64,000 nucleotides of DNA from NCBI RefSeq assembly GCF_000264905.1, contig NW_006763135.1, forward strand, positions 971,179-1,035,178, in the 5' to 3' direction. The notes under the pieces were generated by a model that saw only the letters and a program-made list of their open reading frames with translations, did no database searches and was not told the origin of the DNA. The DNA comes from Stereum hirsutum FP-91666 SS1. Its lineage: Eukaryota > Basidiomycota > Agaricomycetes > Russulales > Stereaceae. This document shows positions 27,001-39,400 of the stretch, piece by piece. Within the stretch, counting starts at the first letter, position 1. Each line of letters starts with the position of its first letter. The translations under genes were made by a program, and so were the position numbers.

Positions 27001-30000
27001 CGCGTCCTCACTCAGAAAGTTCACCGACCTGAGCGCGCTGTGGTACCTGCTGAAAGCGCACTTGAAGGTCGTAAGGTTGTGTTTGACATATAAGCAGAGA
27101 CTTTACGCGAACGAGGGACACTGTTTGCTGGAGCAGGCGCTGTGTTCGAGGGCTAGCGGGAATGGCACGGCTAATGGAGGATCAGGTACGGCGAAGGCAA
27201 GAGCGGACCCCTTGGATGCTTTGGCCACTTTCGTCAGCTCCGCAGATCAGGATACAGATCTACCAAAGGAAGCCATCAGAGTGCTCTACTGTCTCTGTTC
27301 TTCACTTGCATCGACACCTTCGTCGGCACTTACCATCGTCGGACATCTGTCGAACCCAGAGGCCACCGTCTCTTCACTCGTTTCCTTCGCCTCCGATCCA
27401 TACAAAGACCTCGAAGACCGACTGGCCGTTTGGAAATTCATGGCTCTCGCGGTGGACAAGGAACCAGCCCTGGGAAGCCTGTTCGTCAACGGACGGTTCC
27501 AAATCCCCGTGCACAAACCTCGCGAGGAGCCAGCTGGGACGTCAGACAAGGGCAAGGTGGAGAAAGTCAGCGGGTTCAAGATGGCTCAGATGACCATCGA
27601 AGTGTGGCAGGAGATGTGGGAGTATAATCCTCGCTTGCTCGCTGGGGTGCTTCGATTCCTGGCAGCGGTGTGGGAGCATGGGGCGGAGCACGGGGATGTT
27701 ATGGAGTCTGTGAAGGACGATGGGGAGTTTTGGGATTATCTGAGTGGGATCGTGAAGGAGGAGTTGCCTCCCGCGCCGGAGTACTTCAGTGCAGAGTTGG
27801 GTGATGAAGGACCGGAGGGGATATCACCGTTACACGACGGCGTAGCGGATCATGTGTCGAGGGTGCTGGTGAAGTCGTACGCGACGAGGATCGTGGCGTT
27901 GGACATCGGGATGAGGAGGGCCAAGGGAGGAGTAGGGAAGAAGGACGCAGTGGAAGAGAAACCGAGGAGCTACAGATCCATCGAGAGTGTCCTGAAGTCG
28001 GTGGATCAACTCACGGACCACATGAACGATGCGAACGCAAACTCATACGATCCCGCCATTTTCGAAGAATTCGCGCAGAGAATCGCGAAGTCGTTCTCGA
28101 ATCTTTCGCTCAAATGGCTCGAGTGGCAGACCTTGCCTGGATTGCAGGAACTCGGAGACGATTATGCGCTCAGGAAGACGAACCTTGGGAGCATGACCTC
28201 GGCATATGCGGACGAGGGCGATGCCGAGGCAACCCTACTTATGCACAATCTCTACTCGGTCAACATGAATCTGTCGTTGTCGAACGTACAGATTCAGTTG
28301 GGGGAATCGTGGCAACTCTTGTTGCAGAAGGTGGCGCCGTATCTCAAGGGGGACCCGGCCATTCGTCCTACTATCCTTTCGCTCGGTTCCACCGTCGCGG
28401 AGACGATCGCGGCGGAACAGAGGGGAGGTGATCTTATGTCGAATATTCATGGCGTCCGACTCTCGGTCCTGCTTTCACTGCTCGAACTTGCCTGGTTCTC
28501 GCACACGGATTCAGAGACTGAGATCAAATGGTTCCTTGCTATCGTCGACAGCGTTCGACTTATCATCGTCAGTGAATCACAATCCCCCATCCTCTCCATT
28601 CGCGGTTCCGTCACCACGCCCTTCCACCGCACCCTCCTCCAAATCATCTACTTCTGCCTTCGCCAATGCCGGAACCTCGCCCGGAAACCGAAAGCGTTGG
28701 ATGCAGAGCGTCGACTGAACATCTCCGCTATGGTCGACGTCACCCTCCTCTTCGTCATCGACTCGCTCCGGTTCGTATTCGACAGCGCTCTCGGCCGATT
28801 AGACGTCGATCTCGACACCGACATGGAACTCCTCGTCGCCGTCTTCGAACAGGCCACCCGGACCGACATCAACCCGTCCACCCAGCTCTGGCTGACCCGA
28901 TGTCAAGAGACGGACGTGCTCCGGGCCAGTCTCAATCTCTTCGTCCAATCCGACATCATCGGGCTCTCGCAGCTCCCCGTTCTCCGTGCGCGAAAACGAC
29001 CGCTCTACACGCCCCATATACTCACTTTCCACATCTCGTTTGCCTCGCTTCCCACACCCGCAGAACGTCTGGCCTCCGAAGGCGTCCTGATCGCCTACTC
29101 GAACAACTCACTTACATCAATCGCCTCATCAGGCCGTCTCGACCCTTCTCTCCCCTCCGACCTCCCAGGCGAACGAAACCCAGCGCACCAAGCCTACTGC
29201 GTCATGCTCTCCGTCGTCTCCGGCGTGATCACCGCGCTCGGGATGCAAAAACACTTCTTCGATAAAGAAGCCTGCGGGTTCGTCCAGCTCTACGGGAGTC
29301 AGATCGAGCGCGCGCTGAGTTGGGGCGTGGGCGACGTGCTGACGTTACCGGGGCTGGAGGAGATGGAGAGGACTGTGGGACTGTTTGGGAGTATTGCAGC
29401 GAGCGCGCCGGCGTCGGCGAATAGGAACGAGGTGACGGCGAAGGTGCTCTCTGCGTTCTCGTCGAGCGCGCTGTTGCTCATTCAGCAGCTCAATTATGCA
29501 CTTTCGCATCCGAACCAGCTCGCGGGGATTCTGGAGCCTATCACGCTGGAGGAGAGAGCACAGTTGGAGCGGGAGACGACGGGGATGGGTAATAGTGGTG
29601 GGTTCGCGGAGGTGTTGGATCCGACGAAGAGGCCGTTTTTGGCGAGGGTGGTACATAGGTTGTTTGGATTGACGAGTGGGGTCGTTTGTGCGTTGATTGC
29701 GACGGGGGAGTCGGATTTGGTGCTGAGGGGTGAGGTGGAGGATTTGCCGGGAAGTGTGGCGTTGGTCGTTCCGGTCGGTCTTTTTTTCTCTTGTCGAACT
29801 GTCTTTCTTTGATTCTCACGCTGTGATGTTTTGGTTGCTTTAGCACAGTAAAGTCGTGCTGGGCGAACCGGCCTCGATGGGCACGCTCATAGAACTAGCG
29901 AACTGCACGCTCGACATCCTTACACATCTCGTCTCACGACCCGCAGGCCAATCCCTTGGACCCTCCATCTCCCTCTCCCTCTCCTCCACAGCTACCTCCA

Positions 30001-30509
30001 CGTCCCCGCTCGACGTCAAGCAAGCTATGCTGACGACACAGCACACGCTGGAATGCGTGCTGTTTTATGCGACGACACAGTTGGGTGCGTGGCTCGCGAA
30101 GCCGGAGTTGTTTGAAGAGAAGGATGGGGAGGGGATGGGCGCGGGTGAGAGCGCGGGGGCGGGAGCGGAGGTGGATGCGGATATGGAGAGTGAGATGGTG
30201 GAGAGTGGGAGCGTCGGTCCCGGTGGTGGTGGTAGTGGAGGAGGAGAGAATAAAAAAGGAGGGAAGAGGAGAGAGTCGTTGAGTTTGGCGGAGAGGTTGA
30301 GGAGGGGGATGACGGGTGAGATGGCGAACGAGTTGAAGAGCCTGATGGAGAAGGCGAGGCCGGTGTTGCAGAGGAGTAGGGATGCGGTGGGGAGTGGCGG
30401 GGAGAAGGATAAAATGGTGCTTGGGAAGGGAAAAGGGAAGGAGGTGGAGGTGGATGTTGTGAAGGTCTTGATTGGATTTTTGACTGAACGGATTGTGGGT
30501 CGGACGTGA
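24032..30509 (+). CDS. NUP188: Nucleoporin Nup188 (inner-ring scaffold)
   Basis: Large scaffold nucleoporin of the nuclear pore inner ring, partner of Nic96/Nup93. Exons: 24032-24094, 24170-29773 (with a probable 51-nt in-frame intron at 25422-25472) and 29844-30509, about 2093 aa. The small first exon is needed, because the long frame has no good start of its own: MSRAEPSGSKPRAAQ joins in phase to EISQNLLVYTIG. Evidence for Nup188 over its relative Nup192/205 is the N-terminal alpha-solenoid pattern (FILFHSFIYNQGLP, FFYDERRAVYRI, FSSMISFFPGRG). It is followed at about residues 600-650 by an inserted SH3-like unit (LPGGSLLPAKSAGRL, ILWEHQHSGWLLLKDIL), a feature known from Nup188. The rest is helical repeats. 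The C-terminal exon adds an acidic Gly/Glu-rich linker and a basic end. Confidence 0.87.
25422..25472 (+). other. Probable in-frame intron inside the NUP188 reading frame
   Basis: GTATAT donor, ttaattaac branch-like site and a pyrimidine-rich TTTTTCTAG acceptor, 51 nt long. Being 17 codons without a stop, it is invisible to ORF finding. Removing it joins ILK-GLLISLSR smoothly. Confidence 0.65.
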
Positions 30510-31166
30510 TGGGGTGAATGAGTTCGTTCCATGTTGTATTTGGTATTCTTTTTCTCTCTGACTCGTCGAAGTGTTTTGACGCTATCTACATACATACGTG
30601 CATACTGTGTTTTGCTTATTTTTCCCACCGAACTTACTAGCCCTTCGCCTGACACTTATGTCGCGGCAGGCGCCGCAACTGAAACAAAGTTGAAACTTGA
30701 TGACTGACTCCACTTGGAGGGGTATCGACAGGGACGAACAAGGAACAGAAGGTTATAATAAGTTGTTCGTAGTGAAGTGCCCCTCGGTGCCTCGAGGCGT
30801 CGCTGTTGCCGCCGGTCGAACCGCTCCCACGCGGGAACGTCAAAGCTTCAAAGCACAGCATGCTCGTCGTATGGCGCATTGAACAGGGACGCTATCGCGC
30901 ATGCCGAGAATAATATTTGAACGCGAAGTTAGGAGGATGACAGGAAGACGAATAGTTGAAGTCCGTCAGGTACGGGAATATTCTGGGCCTGGGCAAAGCG
31001 TTGCCGCGCAGTGGATATTGGAAGACCAAGTCTGTTTAGGACGACCATCACCCCGACGCCCGTCGCCCGCCGCTCCTTCCCCTGCCCGCTCCTTCCAGAG
31101 GCCCCGGCCTCATATACATAACAAACAAACAAACATTATCGTGCACGACGACAACATATCCAAACG
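30510..31166. promoter_or_regulatory. Intergenic; probable promoter of the membrane-protein gene
   Basis: 657 bases between NUP188 and the next gene on the same strand. The last 130 bases look like a basidiomycete core promoter: C/T-rich blocks (about 31050-31105), a catataca TATA-like site at about 31111 and an acaaacaaacaaac leader about 40 bases before the ATG at 31167. The rest is featureless. Confidence 0.4.
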
Positions 31167-33161
31167 ATGCGCCGCAACGCCAACGCTGCCCGCGTCCTCA
31201 CTTTCTTTTCCGTCCTCGCTGTCCTTGTCACCGTCGCCCTCGCCCACGCCTATCCAAAAGATGTCCTAGAACGCACCGATGCCCACGTCGCTGCCCACAA
31301 GCGCGCATTCCAGCACCATCCTCGCATTGACCTCCTCGGCGGCGACGGTGCTGACGGCGCCGACGCTGGAGCCGCGTCCTCCACCGCCGCCGCTTCGCCT
31401 GCTGCTTCCTCAGCCGCTGATACGGACACCCAGCCCGCTACTACTTCTACATCTGTCGAGACAGCTCCGACTACCAGCTCGTCTACCGAGGCAGCCGCTA
31501 CGTCTACCTCCGATACCCCTACGAGCACCGCTGCGGAGACAACCTCGTCCTCGTCTGCGGTCGTACCAACTACTTCTAGTTCAACGGCTGCCGCCACTAC
31601 CTCTTCCTCTGCTGTCGTTCAGACAACTTCTTCTTCTTCTTCCTCGTCTGTCGTTTCGACGACATCGTCCACTTCTAGTTCCTCGGTGGCCACTACATCT
31701 TCATCGTCTACTTCCACAACGTGCGTCTATTTTTCTTTGACTTACAAACATCTCAACTCAAACGAACGATCATCTAGTTCCTCCTCTACGACCACATCCT
31801 CCTCTTCCACGACTAAGGCTGCTACTACATCTACTATCGCTGCCGCCGTGACCTCCACATCGACCACCAAGAAGGCTAGCTCTACCACCTCTAATGCCGG
31901 TACTGCGTCTGGCGACGCGACCGCAAGCACAGTCAGTGCCTCCTCGACTGCAGCGGCCTCCGACACCACTAGGTATGTTGTTTATCAGTTTCTGAAGACG
32001 CGAAGCTCTTCGAGAACGTCGTGAAGAGTCAAGAGCTGGGAATTATCCCAGTCCAACTTCCATGTTCATCTAAATATAGCCCCGACTCTCACCCGCACTT
32101 TCTCACTCTTCCTGTCACGTCCGGCGTCTTCTTCCATCTTCTGCCTTTCGCTTTCCCAAAAGAGCTTTTCCAACGCTAACCCGATCTCTCATCGCACGGC
32201 TAGCTTCTTCGAGAACAAATCCGCCGTCGCCGGTGTCTTCACTACCGTCGGTGTGATCGCAGCAGGCATTATCGGCTACTTCGTCTACTACTTCATTCGC
32301 AAACAACGCCTCGCGCGCGAACGCGAGCTCGAGGACGAAGACTTTGCGTACTACGAGAAGAACGTCGCGCCCGGCCCCGAGCCGGAATACGCCACCGCCA
32401 CCAACGGCGCCGGCGGAAATGGAGGCCATTCGCATTCCAACTCGGGTCATGGACACGACTTGACGGAGGACGACGCGGTGGCGCCCGCCATGGACGGCGC
32501 GTATCCAGATCGGGAGATCCATTATGGACCTAACGGGGGCTACGACGGTCATGGCAATCCGAATGCCGCTCACGGTGGATATGACGGAAACGGGATGTAC
32601 GTCGACGAGGACGAGGCGCTCGCTGCTGCCGTCCCACGTGGGAACCTGTTCCGCAAGCCGACGTACTCGGGCGTCGAGTTCCCCCCTGGGGCGTACTTCC
32701 CCGAGGGCGGCCAGTCCGACGGCGCGTACCAGCAGCACCCTGACGCGAGTCAGTACCAGCACCAGCAACAGTACGCGGACATGAGCCAGGGACAGTACCC
32801 CGCGCAATCGCAGGCTCAGACGGCTCAGATTCAGTATCCGAGCGCGACTGCCGCTGCTGGGATGCCGCCGTTGCAATTGTCGCAGGCGCAGAAGCCGGCG
32901 TATGGGAGCGATGCGGCGTTGCAGCAGGTTCATGGGCAGGGTCAGGCCCAGCATCCGTTTGCGGATCCGATACATAGGGGACAGAGTGCTAGTGGGGCTT
33001 GGACGGGGGAGGACGCGTATGGGGGAGGCTATGATGGCGTGCAGGGCGCGTATGGAGGATATGAGCAGGGACAGGCAGGCAGGGTGGAGTCGGTTTATGG
33101 GATGAATTTCGCGGGGCAGGGTGCGGGTGGGCCGAGGGGTGCGGTGGGAATGGCGCAGTGA
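31167..33161 (+). CDS. Ser/Thr-rich type I membrane protein (cell-surface, Mid2-like layout)
   Basis: Three exons, 31167-31720, 31778-31972 and 32204-33161 (568 aa). Residues 1-27 form a signal peptide with a strong hydrophobic core (VLTFFSVLAVLVTVALAHA). About residues 60-248 are almost only Ser, Thr and Ala, as in heavily O-mannosylated wall-spanning stalks. A single membrane helix follows at about 258-281 (VFTTVGVIAAGIIGYFVYYF), with a positive stop-transfer RKQRLARER. The 280-residue cytosolic tail is Gln/Gly/Tyr-rich with GHSHSNSGHGHD. The layout is like fungal wall-stress sensors and Mid2/SKG6-type proteins, but no WSC or other named head domain is present, so a sensor role is only inferred. 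The 231-nt second intron is long for this locus and could hide a small exon. Confidence 0.8.
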
Positions 33162-34331
33162 GTGGGTGGTTGATGTGGTTAGGTGATGATGATGGGGTGA
33201 TGAGGCGGAGTCCTGGCCCGCTTTGAGCAGGCCTGTCCGGTCTTTACGTTGTCTTTCTTCGTCCTCTCGTCGCTTACCATCCCATCTCAACCCATCGCAT
33301 CGCATCACACCACACCACGTCACACCACGCACTCTTTCCCTATATCTTATCTATTACGAGCACGCACTCAGGCAGGCTGTCGTTGTACTCCTGTTCCCCC
33401 TCTCCCCTTCCTGTTACTTACCCCCACCGCTCTAGTCGGTCCCAACCCGTACATACGCTACATACTTACATACGTTGTTGTCCCGCGTCTTCGTCTGTCG
33501 TTTGTGCAACCTCTGTGTTTTGTTCCTGTCCTTGTCTTGTCCGCTGTTTGTCTTACCTCCCGTTTGTTCGAACGTCCGCCGTCTCCGTGCGTGCACCCTG
33601 ACCCCCTGACCTGACCTTTTTCGTCTGACCTGACCCTGATCGTCCGCGACTCTGCGCTACCATTCACCACCTTCAAGTTTCCCGCTTTATTGAGTTCATA
33701 TTCTTTCGCCCGTCGCGCTGCCTCTCTTCTACTTACTTACCCTTCTTCTTTCCGGTCCGGGTCCATTTACTTATATACTTGGCCGCCATATACGTACGTA
33801 CGTATTTCTATTTGGGCTCTTGTTCTCATTTTCTGGGCTTTGAATGCTCGGTTTTGTGGTTAGGTTTTGAATGTTTTTTGTTTGTCTGTTTGGTTGGTTG
33901 GCTGTTTGGCTGTTTATAGCTTCATTTATCGGTTATCTGTCCTTGTTTGTTGGCAGATGGTACGGAGCTGTGCGATGTTACGTTGTGCCAATTCTGAGTA
34001 CTACTGTACTGGTGAAAGGATGAAAGGTGAATGGTGAAGTGTACGTACGTACGCATTGGGCGTCGATAGGTATATACCAATGGGAATGCTAGTTGGTTGC
34101 GGTGATTTATGAGATTCGAAGCAGAATTGTTCGACGATAGGCGTCCGAACTTACAGATGTGGCCCGCACCGGGTGGCACCCAACCGCGACGGTGATTGTG
34201 GCACGTGGCGAGTGAATTACGTGCCACGTCCTCGGTACAGAGTTAGCAGCAACCTTCCGTTCTCGCCACCACCTCCGTCACTTCTACCCATAACGTACTT
34301 CACAGGCCGTCGGGTCCGTTTAAAAGTCATC
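33162..34331. other. Long intergenic stretch, pyrimidine-rich 3' region and delta-COP promoter
   Basis: 1170 bases. The first 600 are strongly C/T-rich on the plus strand, probably the 3' untranslated region of the membrane-protein gene. Short acgt repeats (tacgtacgtacgta) occur at about 33791-33806 and again at about 34041-34053. No coding signal or RNA gene is recognised. Confidence 0.4.
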
Positions 34332-36450
34332 ATGGTATGTCCCTGCGCTTGCTCTGGTGAATGAACCGTGTTCGACGCGGACTTGTCTAGGTCGTACTCG
34401 CCGCGTCAATATGTACCAAAGGCGGCAAAGGTACGTCCCGACATCCCTTCTCAACTCTTTCGTTCTTGTTCTATGCACTCATAAATGTGCACGTTCCAAT
34501 GACTATCGCACATAGCCGTCATCTCTCGTCAATTCCGCGAAATGTCGCGCGCTCGGATCGAATCCCTCCTCGCCTCCTTCCCCAAACTCATCCCCACAAA
34601 CACGCAACACACCTCAGTCGAGACGCCCGACGTGCGCTACGTCTACCAGCCGCTCGAAGACCTCTACATAGTCCTCATCACGAACAAAGCGTCGAACATC
34701 CTGCAGGACATCGAGACGCTCCACCTCTTCGCGCGCGTCGTGTCGGACATGTGCAGGAGCGCGGACCAGAGGGAGATATTGAAGAACAGCTTTGAACTGC
34801 TCGGCGCGTTTGATGAGATCGTCAGTTTGGGGTATAGGGAGATGGTTAATTTGATGCAGATTAGGAGTGTGTTGGAGATGGAGAGTCATGAGGAGAAGAT
34901 TCAGGAGATCATTGCGAGGGTGAGCGTTGCTTGCTATACCGGTTTATCTCCTTCCAGGGCCTCTCTACCTCCACTTATTCACCGTCCTCTCTATCACAAA
35001 CCGTGCTCCGTTCACGGGTGATTCTTTGTGTCTTGGTGACTGGTCGTGTAGAACAAAGAAGCGGAAGCGAAAGAAGAACTCAAACGCCGCGCCAAACAAC
35101 TCGAAATGCAACGCCGCGAACAACAAAAACGCGCAGCCGCAGGAATGGGCGGGGGCGGTAACAGTGGCGGCTTCGGTTCAGGCATGGGCAGCGGCGGCGG
35201 GTCCTCAGGAGGCTACGCACCCGTCCCACAACGGTTCGACGCGCCCTCGCCCGCGCCTCGTACCGCTTCGCCTGCACAGTCGTCGTTGAGGGCGCCGGCG
35301 TTCAAGGGTAGCGGGATGAAGTTGGGGAGTAAGAAGACGAAGCAGGCGGAGTTGTTGGATGCGTTGGGCGGTGAGGCGTTGGTTTCGGAGGATATGAGCC
35401 AGCCGGCGACGCCGGTGCCGACGACGTCGCCTGAGCTTGGGGCGATGGGTGGTGGGCCGGCGTCGAGGCCTAAAGATGCGGGGAGAGGTAGTGTACCAGC
35501 CGTCACACCGGAGAGGTACGTACTTCTTCTTTTCATTTCACGTCTCGTCGAGGTGCAATATCTGACCTTGCTCGCCACAGTATCCACATTGTCACGAAGG
35601 AGACCATCAACCTCTCGCTCTCCCGCGAAGGTGGTCTCGAGTCCATGGACCTCAAGGGCGACATGAACCTCCAAGTGTCGGACCCTGCCCTGGCGCGGAT
35701 CAAGATCGCACTGCTCCCTCCGACGAACGATTTCGGCCACGAGTTGCAGTTCAAGCAACATCCGAACGTGGGCAAGTTTGTGGCGAATAAGGAGAGGGTG
35801 ATCGCGTTGAAGGATCCGAGCAGACAGTTCCCGGTGAATCAGAGCTTGGCGGTGTTGAAGTGGAGGTATACGGGGAAGGATGAGAGTTATGTGCCGTTGT
35901 CGAGTACGTATTTTCTTTCTCCATTTTGATACTTGTCATCGAGTGCGGGTGGCTAATGGCGCGTGATTTGTTTATAGTCAATTGCTGGCCAACGCCATCG
36001 AACGACGGGACGTGTGACGTGAATATCGAATATGAGCTTGAGAACGAGACAGTCTCACTCTACGACCTCGTCATCTCCATTCCTCTCCCGTAAGCCATAG
36101 TTTCCTCGTCCACTCCTTACCCGCTCACTCACGCGACACCGTCCCCTCTCATCAGCGCCGGCTCCTATCCAACCGTCACATCTCACACCGGAGACTGGCA
36201 ACTGAACCCCTCCTCACACTCACTCGACTGGACCATCCCCCTCGTCAACGCAGACGACCGCTCCGGGACGATGGAGTTCTCCGTAGGAGGCGACGACGTC
36301 GGCGCTTTCTTCCCTGTCAAGGTGCAGTTCGTGGGACAGGGGAATACAGTGGGCGTTCGGGTGGGGAGCATTACTATGGTAGAGAGCGGGGAGGAGGTGG
36401 GATATTCGGAAGACGCGGTCGTTGCGGTCGAGAAGTACGAGGTTGTTTAG
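34332..36450 (+). CDS. RET2: Coatomer subunit delta (delta-COP)
   Basis: COPI coat subunit that forms the adaptor-like F-subcomplex and takes part in retrograde Golgi-to-ER traffic. Seven exons: 34332-34334 (only the ATG), 34391-34430, 34516-34919, 35052-35515, 35581-35903, 35978-36089 and 36156-36450, giving 546 aa, within the normal size. The N-terminal longin-like part (MVVLAASICTKGGKAVISRQ, then LLASFPKLI and LYIVLITNKASNILQDIETL) is followed by a charged helix (NKEAEAKEELKRRAKQLEMQ). A Gly/Pro/Ser-rich linker comes next, then the mu-homology domain from about residue 300 (SIHIVTKETINLSLSREGG, FPVNQSLAVLKWRY, LDWTIPLVNADDRSGTMEF). ARF1, which recruits this coat, is encoded at 18219-19220. 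Confidence 0.95.
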
Positions 36451-39400
36451 ATTGTAGGGATGGGGATGTATGAGTGCATGGGTGATGTGGTGGACGGATG
36501 GTTTAAAATGATATATATGGACTTTCTTTTTCTTGGGAAGGATGTTTAGACGTTTTATTGCGTGAAGGTCCTGCGTGGATCATGGACCCCGGTTTCCCAA
36601 ATCCGAATGCAAAGAACGTTCAACAATCTAACGCCCGGCAGTTGCCGGGTTGAGCACTCACGCGTGAACTTCGAATGGGCGCCATTCAGAGCTCCATCAG
36701 GAAGTGAGTGCACCTCAGGACTTACCTTTCTGACGCTCGGGTCGCGACTGTGATTGGTCGAAACGATATCGGCAAACACGGTGATTCGGATAATGTGATC
36801 AGCATCTCGAGTAGGACGAAATCTCCTAGTTCAACCAGGAGAGTGACCAGGAGAATGGGCGCTAACAGGCCGCGCTAACCCGGTTACTCTGTTCGTTCAA
36901 GTTGTCTACCACTCAGTCTGCTTCATTCGAACGCTAGACTGACCGCTCACCGATTGCCCGCAACGATACGTGTCTGTCAATCGTAGACAAAAGCAGTTCT
37001 CAATGACAATCTAGTGCGGCGAGAAGTAGGCGAGCGGATCCACCCTTTTCACGCTAAAGCAGCTCTCCAACTTCCGATGCCTATCATTATTGTGTCGCTA
37101 GCAGGGCGCACAGGACGATCTCGACGGTCACAGACACAGGTTTGACTCAATTTGTGTGCCCACTCGAGACACTCGTACTACTGCCAGTGATATACATTTT
37201 TGAGGCTAGCATGCGCCAGTTCATGCCTCCGATCGAAGACTAACACCAGTGCAGAATCATCTCTAAGAGACCACCGGAAATGCTACTGGGGCTCCTTTAT
37301 CGCTGTTATGTTCGTCTTTAGGCTGCTCAATTGATCCACGGTCGCAGACGGAGTTCAGATACAGGGTGGGAATGCTGTACTTCCCCGTGTCCGAGTCCTC
37401 ACCGATGACTCATATGACCTTAGTTCTTTCGAGCAGGGCCCGATGCTGACTTTTTAAAATCGACTGCATTTATTCCCCGCCGTCGAAAGTAGAAGCACCT
37501 TGAGTAATGACAAGTAAACAATCCAGGACGAAAACCAGGTGCATTCCAATTTTTACAGAAGCTTGGTTTCAGCGTGTTGTTGACGAACGCTCAGAGATTC
37601 CATGCGCGCACATTCTCTTCCGTTTGTCTTCAGATTACTCTAGTTCTATACTCTATCGACTACTCAAACAGTACATTGAAATCCAGACTCCTAATGATTT
37701 ATGCTATAATCTACGCTCTCTGGCTGAATCATGTTCTTAGCTGGAATCTCTCGAATTCACGGTCACTCGTCGGTCAGGGACCCTGCGAAAGATGCCACCG
37801 GTGGTCCTGGGCACAATCTCACCCTCATCGGATGTATTGCCCGCTTTCGAAGCTTTCCATCCTTTGTCCCCCACAGCTCCATTGCATCGATGGGCCAGAC
37901 CAAGAAACAAAGTCGCTTGCTCCACGGAAGCATACCTTTCAAAATCTCTTACTCAACCCACACCCTTTGCTGACGGCCACAGCCAAGGTCCACCTTACGT
38001 TCCCTCTTATTCCTCGCAACACACTTCCTGAATATCCGAGACTGAGGCTATCCATCCAACCTGTGCTTTTCGATGAAAGAGCACAGCGATACGTCGCCGG
38101 TACTCCGTGCATCGCACTCGCTTCGAACATCCTTACGTTCTCAATTTCGGAGCCTTTCTCGGATCGCGGGATATGCGTCCTGAACTCTCGATAGGTTTGA
38201 TATCTTCACGCCACCACGAGGTCATACGATTTGAGGACGACGATCGTGGATGAGACGGTCGATGACCAGGTAATGGAGCCCTTGTGGATACACGTGAGAA
38301 TAGCGATACACGCTCCCTGCGCTAAGGTATTTTGCGGCAAAGTTGAGAAGATGTTGCAGGTCCTGGCACAGCATGGAGATGACGAGCGGATGGGACAACG
38401 GGGCTGGGCTTCAAGAGGATGGGGAGGCATTTGTCTGGCATGGTGACGGAAACCCGGAGTTTGAGTTTGAGTTACCTGTGAATCGTAAGAGAGCATATGA
38501 GCCAGGGCAGAGCGGTAAGGGAGGAAGGAAGAAACCGTACAATTCATGACCTAGGCACCGTCTGCCGCAAAAATGCGGCCAGACACCAAGGGGGGGAGGT
38601 AAGAAGCAGGAAGCACACGGGCAAGTTACACGGAATCCAGCGGATCATCCGAGACAAACGAGACGAAGGGCAAGGTAAGACGGGGTGGAAGGAAGGTGAA
38701 GGGAGTGCTGTGTCAGTGACGTCCCACCGCGGGTACCGAACCAATGATGCATAGAATGGAGGAAGATGGTGTCTTCGCCGCCACCGCTTCCCAGCAAGCG
38801 AGAGACATTTACTGCTGGTATTCTTGAGGGAAAGTGGGGAGAATACCTAGATATTGAAGCCTGCACGAGCAGCTGAATGTGCGACCTTTCTGCCTTTGTT
38901 TTTTCGATAAATAAAACGACTCGATTAGCGATATTACTGATCTAGTAATTTGGGAAATATTTCACCAAGTACCAGGCAAGGAGGTCATAGCTGTCGAGTT
39001 GCCTCTACCTGTGCTCTGCCATACACACGCTTTCCCTCTGACCACAGTGTCGCTAGTTTTGGCCGGTAGCTCACCAGTAATTGTCATCCAAGAGATCGAG
39101 AGTGGGCAGGTGTGTACAGCTTGATACAAGAGATGAACAACGGCCACTATAGCAGGAAGCTTAACTACGATCAGAGTCCCTTCTTCGCATGATGGGAAGC
39201 CGAAGGACCTACCAAATTTATTCTGAGTGAAACTGGAGGTTCTACGTACGTATCCGCGCAGACCCGACGCCGTCCTTCACAGGGACCGCGAAGACACTGA
39301 CCACAGCTCAAACAGCGGTAGGAAGACGTTAGGTGCAACGAAGTTTGGTGGACGAGGAGAGCATGGATAGATGATGTCTACGAGGCGATCATAGCAGAAG

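Noticed and set aside
28666..29265. 199-codon Arg/Pro/His-rich frame inside NUP188
   Set aside because: Shadow of the nucleoporin coding sequence in another frame; no independent signal.
24032..30509. Identity as Nup192/Nup205 instead of Nup188
   Set aside because: The inserted SH3-like unit with ILWEHQHSGWLLL at about residue 640 fits Nup188; a profile search would settle it.
31250..31597. Minus-strand frame rich in Val/Ala/Glu over the Ser/Thr-rich gene
   Set aside because: Mirror image of simple Ser/Thr codon repeats on the plus strand.
37574..38194. 206-codon frame as an intact single-exon gene
   Set aside because: First half looks random and only the last 60 codons look protein-like; a plausible piece also lies in another frame, so I list it only as possible remnants.
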